A stretch of DNA of 64,000 nt from Marinobacter nitratireducens (lineage in GTDB: Bacteria; Pseudomonadota; Gammaproteobacteria; Pseudomonadales; Oleiphilaceae). Numbering within the stretch: position 1 is the first letter of the stretch; each line of letters begins with the position of its first letter. Positions 1 to 8,099 of the stretch are shown here, one piece after another. The DNA is taken from the NCBI RefSeq assembly GCF_000708045.1, contig NZ_ANIE01000009.1:62001-126000 (forward strand). Direction: 5' to 3'. The notes under the pieces were generated by a model. The model had not been told where the DNA came from. It worked only from the letters and a program-made list of their open reading frames with translations, and did not search any database. The position numbers and the translations under genes are program-made.

Positions 1-136
1 TATCCTTATTGTTATTTTGGCACTGGGAGCACAAAGAGTAACCAAACTGTCGTGCCAGTGTCACCGGCCTGTCACCGGGGATTGCCAAGGTGGGTTCAGG
101 AACCCTCATACAGGTCCTGAGAGACGGGGAGGCACC

Positions 137-988
137 GTGCGACAGTATCGCAGCGTATTCATTTCCGATGTTCACCTGGGCACGGCCGATTGCCAGGCCG
201 AGTATCTGCTGGATTTCCTGGAGAACGTTCAGTGCGAAACCCTTTACCTGGTCGGCGATATCGTTGACTTGATTGCCATGCAACGGCGCGCGCACTTTCC
301 CGAAACCCACCACCGGGTGATCCAGAAGCTGATTGATCTGGCAGGCAGTGGGGTCCGGGTTGTCTATGTTCCCGGTAACCATGATGAGTTCTTCCGTCGT
401 TTCAGTGGCCAGACCATTTCCGGTATCGAGATCCTTGAAAAGACCGCGCACACCACAGCAGACGGCCGCCAGTTTCTGGTATGCCATGGCGACCAGTTTG
501 ATCAGGTGGTGCGTTGCAGTCCGCTGATGTTGCTGGTGGGCGACCGGGCTCACGGACTGCTGTTGCGATTGAACCGCTGGTTCAATGCGCTCCGCAGATT
601 GCAGGGTAAGCCCTACTGGTCGCTGGCGGCCTGGATCAAGAGCCGGATCGGCCGCGCCAGAACCTTTATCCGCCGATTTGAGCTGGCCGCGCTGACGGCT
701 GCGGAGAAGGGGCGTTACGACGGGTTTATCTGCGGCCACATCCACTCTGCGGGCTTCCTGAGAAGCGACGAGGGGCTCTATTGCAACGACGGCGACTGGG
801 TCGAACACTGCACGGCTCTGGTGGAAGGCGAGGACGGCAAGTTTCAGCTGCTGCACTGGTCTGAAGCGCCGGCTATCCTGGCTTCCGAGCCCGAATCCCC
901 GAACCCGGGCCTTTCGGGCGATGCCCGCCCGGTTCTGGATCCCCTGCCTGCGGCCTTTGTGGAGCAGGTGAATCGACTGGCAAGCTAG
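137..988 (+). CDS. Calcineurin-like phosphoesterase, LpxH/YbbF type
   Basis: A 283-residue protein with the complete metallophosphoesterase signature in order: SDVHLG, VGDIVD, PGNHDE, CHGDQFD and CGHIHS, which supply the ligands of a two-metal centre. The set resembles UDP-2,3-diacylglucosamine pyrophosphatase LpxH (lipid A synthesis, cytosolic face of the inner membrane), but the protein is longer than LpxH (about 240 residues), with a basic Arg-rich insertion before GHIH and an acidic/Pro-rich tail, so the substrate is uncertain. The GTG at 137 is chosen because GGGGAGG lies 4-5 bases upstream and the homologous region starts directly after it; an upstream in-frame TTG at 17 has no such site. 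It stands alone, with 335 bases before the next gene. Confidence 0.8.
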   Translation: MRQYRSVFISDVHLGTADCQAEYLLDFLENVQCETLYLVGDIVDLIAMQRRAHFPETHHRVIQKLIDLAGSGVRVVYVPGNHDEFFRRFSGQTISGIEILEKTAHTTADGRQFLVCHGDQFDQVVRCSPLMLLVGDRAHGLLLRLNRWFNALRRLQGKPYWSLAAWIKSRIGRARTFIRRFELAALTAAEKGRYDGFICGHIHSAGFLRSDEGLYCNDGDWVEHCTALVEGEDGKFQLLHWSEAPAILASEPESPNPGLSGDARPVLDPLPAAFVEQVNRLAS

Positions 989-1166
989 GCTTGCCAGTCC
1001 TACCTCCTTCCAGCAACCTGCTGTCTTTCTGAAGTATTTTTCCTTTCGCCATAGACATTTCATCGCTTTTACCGTCAATGTATTCCCAAAATTCCTCGCC
1101 GGGGAACTGTCCGATAACGCCTTTCGTATCTGCCTGCCGGCGGGTTTTTCCGGTCATCCCCGGGAT

Positions 1167-1196
1167 GAGTTAGGGGAGAGTTAGGGGAGAGTTAGG
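1167..1196. repeat. Three-fold 11-bp direct repeat upstream of the TVP38 fusion gene
   Basis: GAGTTAGGGGA occurs twice head to tail (1167-1177, 1178-1188) and its first eight bases a third time (1189-1196), an 11-bp period or one helical turn. It ends about 130 bases upstream of the start at 1324. OmpR-family regulators commonly bind such half-sites repeated at 11 bp, so this is a candidate operator; the regulator is unknown. Apart from it, the 989-1323 gap shows no gene or clear terminator. Confidence 0.45.
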
Positions 1197-1323
1197 CAAG
1201 GTTTATAACTTTGTGACAACTCGCCGGAGAATCCGGGCTAACCTCGAAACTGACTGGATTATTTTGTAACAAATGCCTGGTTCGTGTGTTTAAGGCAGCA
1301 ACACACTGTTGACGGAGACGTGC

Positions 1324-3495
1324 ATGAAAACGGGAAAGCTGGTTCTGATTACGGTGATCGCGATAGCGGTCATTGCGTTCTGGGGCCTCGGAGGCACTGA
1401 ATGGCTGACTCTGGATGCCCTGAAGCAGAACCGTCAGGCGCTGGATCAATGGATCGGTGGGCACCTGCTTGTGGCCCTGGCGGCGTTTGGTGCTGCCTAT
1501 GTGCTCGTTACGGCCTTGTCGCTACCGGGAGCGGCTGTGATGACGCTGGCGGGTGGTGCCTTCTTCGGAAATGCCTATGGCCTCGTGGTCGTGTCCCTGG
1601 CGTCCACCCTGGGTGCTTCGGTTGCTTTTCTGGTGGCCCGTTTCCTCCTTCGTGACACCCTTCGGGATAAATACCGGGAAACGATTGCGCGCATTGATCG
1701 TGGCATCCACAAGGACGGTGCCTTCTACCTCGCAACATTGCGCCTCGTGCCCGTATTCCCCTTCTTCCTGATCAATCTCACCATGGGTCTGACCGGCATG
1801 CGCCTCTGGACTTACGCCTGGGTGAGCTGGCTGGCGATGCTGCCGGGTACGTTCGTGTACGTGAACGCCGGTACCCAGTTGGGGCAAATTGAAGCCCTTG
1901 GGGATATCGTCTCCGGCGATCTGCTGCTGTCTTTTGCTCTGCTCGGCGTCTTTCCGATCATCGCCAAGTTTATTGTCGGATTTTTGAAGCGCCGAAAAGT
2001 CTATGCTGGGTGGAGGAAGCCCGATCGCTTCGATTACAACATGATCGTGATTGGCGGTGGTTCGGCGGGACTGGTTTCTGCCTACATCGCCGCTGCGGTA
2101 AAAGCAAAGGTGGCGTTGGTGGAAAAGGATCGGATGGGTGGGGACTGTCTGAACACTGGCTGTGTTCCCTCCAAGGCGCTGATCCGAAGTGCTCGGGCTG
2201 CCGATACGTTCCGCCATGGCGATCGTTATGGCCTGGAATCGGTTCCGGTAAAAGGTTCGTTCCGCAAGATCATGGAGCGGGTCCAGTCGGTGATTGCCAA
2301 AGTGGAGCCTCACGATTCGCCGGAGCGCTATCAGCAGTTGGGTGTGGACTGCATCCAGGGCGAAGCGAGTTTCGTATCTCCCTGGGAGGTTGAGATTAAA
2401 CATGGGGATGGCCGCGTGGAGCGCCTGACGGCACGCAGCATTGTGATCGCAACGGGCGGAAAACCGGCATTGCCACCGGTTCCCGGCCTTGCGGATATGA
2501 ACCCGCTCACGTCCGAGAACCTGTGGTCCCTGCGGGATCAACCGCAACGTCTGCTGGTACTGGGCGGCGGTCCCATTGGCAGTGAACTGGCCCATGCCTT
2601 TGCCCGCCTGGGATCGATGGTAACCCAGGTAGAGCGGACGGAGCGGATTCTGGGTCGTGAAGACGACGATGTGTCGGCGCAGGTCATGAAGCAGTTCGAA
2701 GCGGACGGTATTGATCTGCGCCTGGAGCACGCCGCAACCGAGTTCCGCCTGGAAGACGGGGAGAAGGTCGCCTACTGCGAGCACAAGGGCGAGCAGGTCC
2801 GGATTCCCTTTGACCAAGTGCTGGTTGCGGTCGGACGTGCCGCGAACACGTCCGGACTGGGACTTGAGAAGGTCAACATAGAGACCCTGCCCAATGGCAC
2901 TGTGCCTGTGGAGGAGGACATGAGTGTGCGCTATCCGAATGTCTTTGCCTGTGGCGACGTGGCCGGTCCTTATCAGTTCACACACGCGGCGGCGCATCAG
3001 GCCTGGTACGCCGCTGTGAACGGACTGTTCGGTCAGTTCAAACGGTTCCGGGTGGACTACCGGGTGATGCCCTGGGTCACCTTTACCTCGCCCGAAGTGG
3101 CGCGGGTAGGACTGAGTGAAGCGGAGGCTCGGGAACAAGGGGTTGCCTACGAGGTGACCCGCTACGGCCTCGATGATCTGGACCGGGCGATTGCGGAGAG
3201 TGAAGACTACGGCTTCATCAAGGTGCTGACGCCGCCAGGCAAGGACCGGATCCTCGGTGCCGTGGTCGTGGGTAATCATGCCGGGGAAATCCTGGCCGAA
3301 TTCACCCTGGCGATGAAACACGGCCTGGGGCTCAACAAGATACTGGGCACCATTCACCCCTACCCGACCTGGAATGAATCAGCGAAATACGCAGCAGGGG
3401 AATGGAAACGGGCGCACGCCCCGGAGGGTGTGCTGAACCTGCTGGAAAAACTGCATGGCTGGCGGCGCGGAAAGGCCTCCAGGCCGAATAACTGA
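1324..3495 (+). CDS. TVP38/DedA-family membrane domain fused to a mercuric-reductase-like FAD disulfide oxidoreductase
   Basis: A 723-residue fusion. Residues 1-230 form a multi-helix TVP38/TMEM64 (SNARE-associated) membrane domain with several hydrophobic segments and the motif RLVPVFPFFLIN. From residue 240 a complete pyridine nucleotide-disulfide oxidoreductase follows: FAD site VIGGGSAGL, redox pair GGDCLNTGC (Cys275/Cys280), NAD(P) site LGGGPIGSELA, second FAD motif ACGDVAGPY and a C-terminal dimer interface containing HPYPTWNES. This matches dihydrolipoamide or mercuric reductases, but there is no N-terminal HMA domain and no C-terminal Cys pair as in MerA, so mercury reduction is not supported; a membrane-tethered thiol/disulfide or quinone reductase is more likely. 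ATG 1324 follows GGAG. The stop lies 12 bases before the radical SAM gene, suggesting one operon. Confidence 0.8.
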   Translation: MKTGKLVLITVIAIAVIAFWGLGGTEWLTLDALKQNRQALDQWIGGHLLVALAAFGAAYVLVTALSLPGAAVMTLAGGAFFGNAYGLVVVSLASTLGASVAFLVARFLLRDTLRDKYRETIARIDRGIHKDGAFYLATLRLVPVFPFFLINLTMGLTGMRLWTYAWVSWLAMLPGTFVYVNAGTQLGQIEALGDIVSGDLLLSFALLGVFPIIAKFIVGFLKRRKVYAGWRKPDRFDYNMIVIGGGSAGLVSAYIAAAVKAKVALVEKDRMGGDCLNTGCVPSKALIRSARAADTFRHGDRYGLESVPVKGSFRKIMERVQSVIAKVEPHDSPERYQQLGVDCIQGEASFVSPWEVEIKHGDGRVERLTARSIVIATGGKPALPPVPGLADMNPLTSENLWSLRDQPQRLLVLGGGPIGSELAHAFARLGSMVTQVERTERILGREDDDVSAQVMKQFEADGIDLRLEHAATEFRLEDGEKVAYCEHKGEQVRIPFDQVLVAVGRAANTSGLGLEKVNIETLPNGTVPVEEDMSVRYPNVFACGDVAGPYQFTHAAAHQAWYAAVNGLFGQFKRFRVDYRVMPWVTFTSPEVARVGLSEAEAREQGVAYEVTRYGLDDLDRAIAESEDYGFIKVLTPPGKDRILGAVVVGNHAGEILAEFTLAMKHGLGLNKILGTIHPYPTWNESAKYAAGEWKRAHAPEGVLNLLEKLHGWRRGKASRPNN

Positions 3496-3507
3496 ATAGG
3501 AGCGGAT

Positions 3508-4479
3508 ATGCCCCTGGTTGACCTACCCAAACAGGACGCGAAACGCATACCGGCGGTGGAGGTTCTGGAACCCAGAGCCCGTGACAGCTGGACTCACACC
3601 CGCGACGGTGATCCCCGGGGATACATCGAGGCGGACAAGCTCAGGGAGTTGTGGATTCACACTGGCACGGCCTGCAATCTGGCTTGTCCCTTCTGCCTGG
3701 AAGGTTCTCATCCCGGTGATGGGCGTATTCCAGGGATGAAACTCAGTGACGTGAAGCCGTTCATCCACGAAGCGGTGGAGATGGGCGTAGAACAGTTCAG
3801 CTTCACCGGCGGCGAGCCCTTCGTGATCCGGGACTTTGTGAACATCCTCGATTACGCCAGTCAGCACCGGCCCTGCTTTGTGCTGACCAACGCCACCGAT
3901 CCACTGCTCAAGCGTCGGCATCAGGTTCTGCCGCTGTTGGATAATCCCTACTCGATCCATTTCCGTGTCAGCCTGGATTTCCCGGATGCTGCCCGCCACG
4001 ACAAAGATCGCGGTGACGGCAGTTTCGAGTTGGCCCTTGAAGGCATCGCGTGGCTGGTTGAGCAGGGCTTCAAGGTTTCCATTGCCCGCCAGACAGACCC
4101 TGGGGAAAACCCGGAAGACGTTGAAAATGCCTTCCGGGCCATCTTCCGTGATCGCGGTATTCCGGAAACTCTGGCGTTCACGGCCTTTCCCGATCTGGGG
4201 ACGCCGGGAACCGATGACGGCAGCCCGGAGATTACCGAGACCTGTATGGAGAAGTACCCCACGAAAGAATCCCGGTCTCACTTTATGTGCACGTACACGC
4301 GGATGCTGGTGAAGAAAGATGACCGGGTGCGGGTGTATGCCTGCACGCTGGTGGATGACGATCCGCAGTATGACCTTGGGGGGACGCTGGCGGAGAGTAT
4401 GGACGAGCGGATTATGTTGCGGCATCACAGGTGTTTTGCCTGTTATCGGTTTGGGGCTAGTTGTTCGGCGCCTGGGTGA
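3508..4479 (+). CDS. Radical SAM protein with C-terminal cysteine cluster
   Basis: A 323-residue radical SAM enzyme. The canonical CX3CX2C motif (Cys56, Cys60, Cys63) lies in a segment reading TACNLACPFCLEG and should bind the [4Fe-4S] cluster and S-adenosylmethionine; SFTGGEPF is the GGEP motif. Further cysteines gather at the C-terminus (FMCTYT, YACTLV, HHRCFACYRFG, SCS), as in SPASM/twitch proteins with auxiliary iron-sulfur clusters. The start has AGGAG eight bases upstream and lies 12 bases behind the TVP38-reductase fusion, so both are probably co-transcribed. No obvious precursor peptide was seen next to it, and I cannot name the substrate. Confidence 0.8.
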   Translation: MPLVDLPKQDAKRIPAVEVLEPRARDSWTHTRDGDPRGYIEADKLRELWIHTGTACNLACPFCLEGSHPGDGRIPGMKLSDVKPFIHEAVEMGVEQFSFTGGEPFVIRDFVNILDYASQHRPCFVLTNATDPLLKRRHQVLPLLDNPYSIHFRVSLDFPDAARHDKDRGDGSFELALEGIAWLVEQGFKVSIARQTDPGENPEDVENAFRAIFRDRGIPETLAFTAFPDLGTPGTDDGSPEITETCMEKYPTKESRSHFMCTYTRMLVKKDDRVRVYACTLVDDDPQYDLGGTLAESMDERIMLRHHRCFACYRFGASCSAPG

Positions 4480-4535
4480 TTGTTGCTGGGGGGATGGTTA
4501 GCGTCTGTAGGACTGAGAGAGGTGCGGTTGGCGGC

Positions 4536-4624
4536 CTGTGGGTGGGGAATTTATTTCCTTGGAAAAAATAACTCGCTGCGCTCAGACATCTTTTTTCTGG
4601 CGGAAATAAATTCCCCACCCACAG
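4536..4624. repeat. Intergenic inverted-repeat element, copy 1 (core AACTCGCTGCGCTCAGACA)
   Basis: Perfect 23-bp inverted arms (4536-4558 and 4602-4624) enclose an inner A-run/T-run stem and the 19-base core at 4570-4588. The same core recurs at 25462-25480 and, inverted, at 29890-29908. The outer arms of the three copies differ in sequence but are self-complementary in each. It begins 57 bases after the radical SAM stop and could act as a terminator or mRNA 3' structure. Confidence 0.8.
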
Positions 4625-4706
4625 ACCGCGGAGACGGCTTTGCTATTCGCAGGGCTTGAATGAGCAGGGACTTGTCGGGGACAGCAAGCAGTGAGGTTAA
4701 TCAGGG

Positions 4707-4809
4707 GGTGGCAGGTTGCGGCGCAAAAAATGTGGAGCGCCACGGACGGCGCGACCAAGCCCCCCATGGATGGGTTCACGGGCGTTTTTTTGCGCCGCAA
4801 CCTGCCACC
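4707..4809. repeat. 103-bp element with perfect 24-bp inverted arms
   Basis: Arms 4707-4730 and 4786-4809 are exact reverse complements (GGTGGCAGGTTGCGGCGC plus six A). The 55-base centre contains a small GCGCC/GGCGC hairpin and CCCATGGATGGG. The core is unlike the element 80 bases upstream but the design is the same: long self-complementary arms around a structured centre. I recall similar centres from intergenic regions of related genera but cannot confirm this here. Together the two elements fill most of the 406-base gap 4480-4885, which has no gene. Confidence 0.75.
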
Positions 4810-4885
4810 ACCGATAACTCCAGAGTCACAACAACGGGCATAAGCCCCGGAACAACAAAACAAAGAGAACGAATAGGAAACGACG

Positions 4886-6289
4886 ATGAACTTTACTGAA
4901 GCCTCCCTGTTCTGGGGATTTCTCGTGGTCTACGGCGTGGTGATGTATGCCCTGTCGCCCCGTAGCCGAAATGCGAATTCGTTCTATAAGGGGGCGGATG
5001 ATCAGGGCAATCCGGTGGGCCAGTGGTCGTTGACGGCCAGTATTTTTATCAGCTGGATCTTTGCCAAGTCGGTTACCAATGCCGCCAACCTGGGCGCGGC
5101 TTACGGGGTTGTCGGCGGGTTGGCCTATGCCAGTTACTGGCTGTCGATTCCGGTGGCGGGTTACATCATCTACCTGATTCGGACTCAGACCGGGGCGAGG
5201 AGCCTGCAGGAGTTTCTGACGTCGCGGTTTGGACGCCTGGCGGCGCTGTCATTTGCGGCGGCGATTCTGATCCGCTTGTACAACGAGGTCTGGAGCAACA
5301 CCGCGGTGGTTGGTGGCTACTTCGGGCTGCCGGGTGAATGGGAGTACTACGCCGCAGCGATGCTGTTTACCGTGTTTACACTGGCCTACAGCCTCAAGGG
5401 CGGTCTGCGGTCGTCGATCTTTACCGATGTCATTCAGGCGTTTGTGTTCGTGTTCTTTGTCGGGGCGGTGCTGTTCCTGATTGTGCCGGCGAACGATACC
5501 AGCGCCCTGCTGAGTAACGGTGAGTTCCGACTCGATGCCGGGTTTGATCTCCTGCTGGTGGCGCTGCTGCAGCTGTTCAGTTATCCGTTCCACGATCCGG
5601 TACTGACCGATCGGGGCTTCGTAAACAAAGAAAAGACCATGCTCAAGAGCTTCGTCGTCGCCGGCCTGCTTGGCTTTGTGGCGGTGTTTATCTTCAGTCT
5701 GGTGGGGGTTCATGCTCGGCTCAATGGCATCGAGGCCATGGGCAATGCGCCGGCTGCGGTTGGGCAGTCGCTGGGGTTGGCGGCGTTGTTCTTCATGAGT
5801 GTGGTGATGATGACGTCTGCCGGCTCCACGCTTGATTCAACCTTTACCTCCCTGGCCAAGTCCCTGGCGGTGGATTTGCCGCGGCTGGCGCAGCGGGCGA
5901 AGGACAAGTTGCCGAGCATGCGCGTGGGTGCAGTGGTGATGGTCGTGTTTGCCCTGCTGGGTAACCTGCCGATGTTTGCCGGTACCGACATTCTCAAGGC
6001 CACCACGATTTCCGGCACCATGGTGATGGGGCTGGCGCCGGTGTTCCTGTTCTACAGCTTTACCCGCTGGTCGCCCTGGAGTTTTCACCTCAGCTTCTGG
6101 ACCGGCATCGGGCTGGGAATTCTGCTGGCGACCGGCCTGATTCCGGACAGCTGGGCCATTGGCGAGGGCAAATACGCCATGTTGTTGGGCGTGAATGCCT
6201 ATGGCTTCCTGATTTGCAGTGCCGGATTCTTCCTGCCGCTTGTGGTGCGCCGGCTGGCCGGCCGTTCACTGGCGGCGGGCGAGATCTGA
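4886..6289 (+). CDS. Sodium:solute symporter (SSS family)
   Basis: A 467-residue inner-membrane protein with about 12-13 hydrophobic segments spread over the whole length and no large soluble domain. The N-terminal part (AKSVTNAANLGAAYG, LAYASYWLSIPVAGYI) and the segment YSLKGGLRSSIFTDVIQ are typical of the SSS/LeuT-fold superfamily (PutP, PanF, SglT), which couples solute uptake to sodium entry. SAGSTLDSTFTSLAKS corresponds to the conserved helix-8 serine region of the sodium site. The substrate cannot be told from sequence. The start codon has an A-rich region with GAAACGACG upstream. It is followed 10 bases later by a phosphoesterase-like gene, probably in the same transcript. Confidence 0.85.
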   Translation: MNFTEASLFWGFLVVYGVVMYALSPRSRNANSFYKGADDQGNPVGQWSLTASIFISWIFAKSVTNAANLGAAYGVVGGLAYASYWLSIPVAGYIIYLIRTQTGARSLQEFLTSRFGRLAALSFAAAILIRLYNEVWSNTAVVGGYFGLPGEWEYYAAAMLFTVFTLAYSLKGGLRSSIFTDVIQAFVFVFFVGAVLFLIVPANDTSALLSNGEFRLDAGFDLLLVALLQLFSYPFHDPVLTDRGFVNKEKTMLKSFVVAGLLGFVAVFIFSLVGVHARLNGIEAMGNAPAAVGQSLGLAALFFMSVVMMTSAGSTLDSTFTSLAKSLAVDLPRLAQRAKDKLPSMRVGAVVMVVFALLGNLPMFAGTDILKATTISGTMVMGLAPVFLFYSFTRWSPWSFHLSFWTGIGLGILLATGLIPDSWAIGEGKYAMLLGVNAYGFLICSAGFFLPLVVRRLAGRSLAAGEI

Positions 6290-6299
6290 GTTGTCCGCT

Positions 6300-7253
6300 A
6301 TGACCGAAGGCCGCAGTTGTCCACTCGCGTACCGCTATGAGCCGGCCAGCCTCTGCAAGAACCCGGAGCCGGTTACCGAGGATGTGCTCTACATTGTCGG
6401 TGGCCTTTATGGCAATCCGCTGGCGTTGGATGAGATCGAGCGTATGGCGGTCGCAGAGGAGCAGGCCGGGCGCCGGGTCCGGTTGGTGTTCAACGGTGAT
6501 TTTAACTGGTTTAACGCCAGTGACGAGCTGTTCCGGGACATCAACGACCGGGTTCTGGCTCATACTGCCAGTCTCGGCAATGTGGAGTATGAACTGGCTG
6601 ATGCCAGTGATGGTGCCGGTTGTGGCTGTGCCTATCCCGAGTTCGTCGATCAGGCCGTGGTGGAGCGGTCCAACCGCATCATGGAGCGACTGCAGTCCAC
6701 TGCAAACCAGTACCCGGATATTCAGGAGCGTCTGGCAGCGTTACCACGCTACCGTTGCCTGATGTTTGGAGGCCTAAAGATTCTGGTTCTGCATGGGGAT
6801 CCTGAATCCCTTGCCGGGTGGGGGTTGGCCCATGAATCCTTTAGTACTGGAAACGATTCTGACGTCAGGCGTTGGCTGGCCGCCACAGGAGCGGACGTCA
6901 TTGCCTGTACCCACACCTGCCTGCCTGTACTCTGGGCAACGGCCACTGAAACCCCCTCCGGCGTGGTGGTGAACAACGGATCTGCCGGCATGGGGAATCT
7001 GAAAGGTGATCGTCGAGGTCTGATAACGCGAATCGCCGCCGGGCCATCGCCCGAGGTGGCGGTAGCCCGCCAAGAAGTCTCGGGACTGGCGGTTTCTCTG
7101 GTGCCGGTGGCCTTTGATGGGGCCGCCTGGCTGGCGTGTTTCGACCAGCTCTGGCCGGCTGGTAGCGATGCTTCGGAGTCTTATCGCCATCGTATTATCA
7201 GCGGCACGGCGCTGGCGCCAGAACAGGTGATGTTTCCTTCCAAAAATTCATGA
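6300..7253 (+). CDS. Metallophosphoesterase-fold protein with a degenerate first metal motif
   Basis: A 317-residue protein laid out like Ser/Thr-phosphatase-type metallophosphoesterases: VGGLYGNPLALDEI aligns with the usual GDIHGN motif, FNGDFNWF with the second GD motif, LVLHGD with the HG motif, and CTHTCLPV with GHTHxP, followed by NNGSAGMGN. The Asp and His of the first motif are replaced by Gly and Tyr, so one metal site is probably lost or altered and activity is uncertain. The start is set at ATG 6300, just after the symporter stop; a TTG at 6291 is an alternative. The 10-base gap to the symporter suggests co-transcription. Confidence 0.65.
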   Translation: MTEGRSCPLAYRYEPASLCKNPEPVTEDVLYIVGGLYGNPLALDEIERMAVAEEQAGRRVRLVFNGDFNWFNASDELFRDINDRVLAHTASLGNVEYELADASDGAGCGCAYPEFVDQAVVERSNRIMERLQSTANQYPDIQERLAALPRYRCLMFGGLKILVLHGDPESLAGWGLAHESFSTGNDSDVRRWLAATGADVIACTHTCLPVLWATATETPSGVVVNNGSAGMGNLKGDRRGLITRIAAGPSPEVAVARQEVSGLAVSLVPVAFDGAAWLACFDQLWPAGSDASESYRHRIISGTALAPEQVMFPSKNS

Positions 7254-7336
7254 AGCTGTCACTGGCGGATGCTTCAATTCAAACTATTCTTAAGTTGTCG
7301 GGGCGGGTGTGTTGCCGTGCACGGAATGACCGCAGC

Positions 7337-7364
7337 TTGAAATATATTTTGTGGTCTATATAAT
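7337..7364 (+). promoter_or_regulatory. Sigma-70 type promoter of the ectoine genes
   Basis: TTGAAA (7337-7342), a 16-bp spacer and TATAAT (7359-7364) lie 35 bases before the ectA start. This is the best consensus promoter in the window. Ectoine promoters in other bacteria often combine sigma-70 and stress-sigma elements. Confidence 0.65.
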
Positions 7365-7398
7365 TCAGCACTAACTTTTGAAGCGAATTGATCACGTT

Positions 7399-7914
7399 AT
7401 GACATCTGAAGGTTCGAATACCACCGCCATCACCCTACGCACACCCACGAAGGATGATGGCTTCAGGCTTAACCAGCTGGTGGCTGAATGCCCGCCGCTG
7501 GACCCCAACTCGATTTACTGCAACCTACTGCAGTGCAGCCACTTTGCCGAAACCGGCGTGGCCGCGGAGAAGGAAGGCGATCTGGTCGGCTTTATCTCCG
7601 GATACATCCCTCCCCAACAGCCCGAGACCGTTTTTGTCTGGCAGGTGGCGGTTCACGAGAAAGGTCGTGGACAGGGCCTCGCCAAGCGGATGCTGAATGA
7701 GATTGTTTCCCGTGATGCCTGCAAGGATGTCACGCACATGGAAACAACCATCACCGCAGACAACGAGGCCTCCTGGGCGCTGTTCCGCTCATTCGCCCGT
7801 GACATGGGAGCCGAGCTCACCTATCACGAGTACTTCGAGAAAGACGCCCACTTCGGCGGGAAGCACGATTCCGAGTTCCTGCTGCGTATCGGGCCTTTCA
7901 AGAAGCCTGTCTGA
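7399..7914 (+). CDS. ectA: L-2,4-diaminobutyric acid acetyltransferase
   Basis: A 171-residue GNAT-family enzyme that acetylates L-2,4-diaminobutyrate to N-gamma-acetyl-diaminobutyrate in ectoine synthesis. It shows the EctA pattern: LRTPTKDDGFRLNQLVAECPPLDPNSIYCNLLQCSHFAETGV near the N-terminus (given here in outline), the acetyl-CoA loop GRGQGLAKRML, and LTYHEYFEKDAHFGG at the C-terminus. Length fits the family (160-190). ATG 7399 is preferred to the TTG at 7378; no strong Shine-Dalgarno sequence precedes either. It leads the ect cluster directly behind a consensus sigma-70 promoter. Confidence 0.93.
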   Translation: MTSEGSNTTAITLRTPTKDDGFRLNQLVAECPPLDPNSIYCNLLQCSHFAETGVAAEKEGDLVGFISGYIPPQQPETVFVWQVAVHEKGRGQGLAKRMLNEIVSRDACKDVTHMETTITADNEASWALFRSFARDMGAELTYHEYFEKDAHFGGKHDSEFLLRIGPFKKPV

Positions 7915-7925
7915 GAGCCCTGAAT

Positions 7926-7994
7926 TCACGATCAGACATCGTGAGTGACGACTGTGAATTGGACTAGCCGGCAAGCCACCCGAGGTGGGCTTGC
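7926..7994 (+). promoter_or_regulatory. Two hairpins between ectA and ectB
   Basis: The 185-base spacer holds a perfect 7-bp stem TCACGAT/ATCGTGA (7926-7944) and a second 7-bp stem GCAAGCC/GGCTTGC (7971-7994). Neither is followed by a T-run, so RNA processing or stabilisation between the two cistrons is likelier than termination. Confidence 0.45.
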
Positions 7995-8099
7995 TATCAA
8001 GGCTTAAACCAACGCACGGCGGGCTTGTCGCGACCGAAACGTTTTACCGACAGGCTGCCGCGCATCTACCTCGAACCTGACATGCTAAGAGGCAAGACA

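Noticed and set aside
1522-3357. Long open frame on the minus strand opposite the TVP38-reductase gene
   Set aside because: Antisense shadow in GC-rich coding sequence; no family motif, and the plus-strand frame has a complete set of reductase motifs.
1324-3495. Mercuric reductase merA
   Set aside because: The reductase domain is similar, but the N-terminal HMA domain and C-terminal vicinal cysteines are missing and no other mer gene is nearby.
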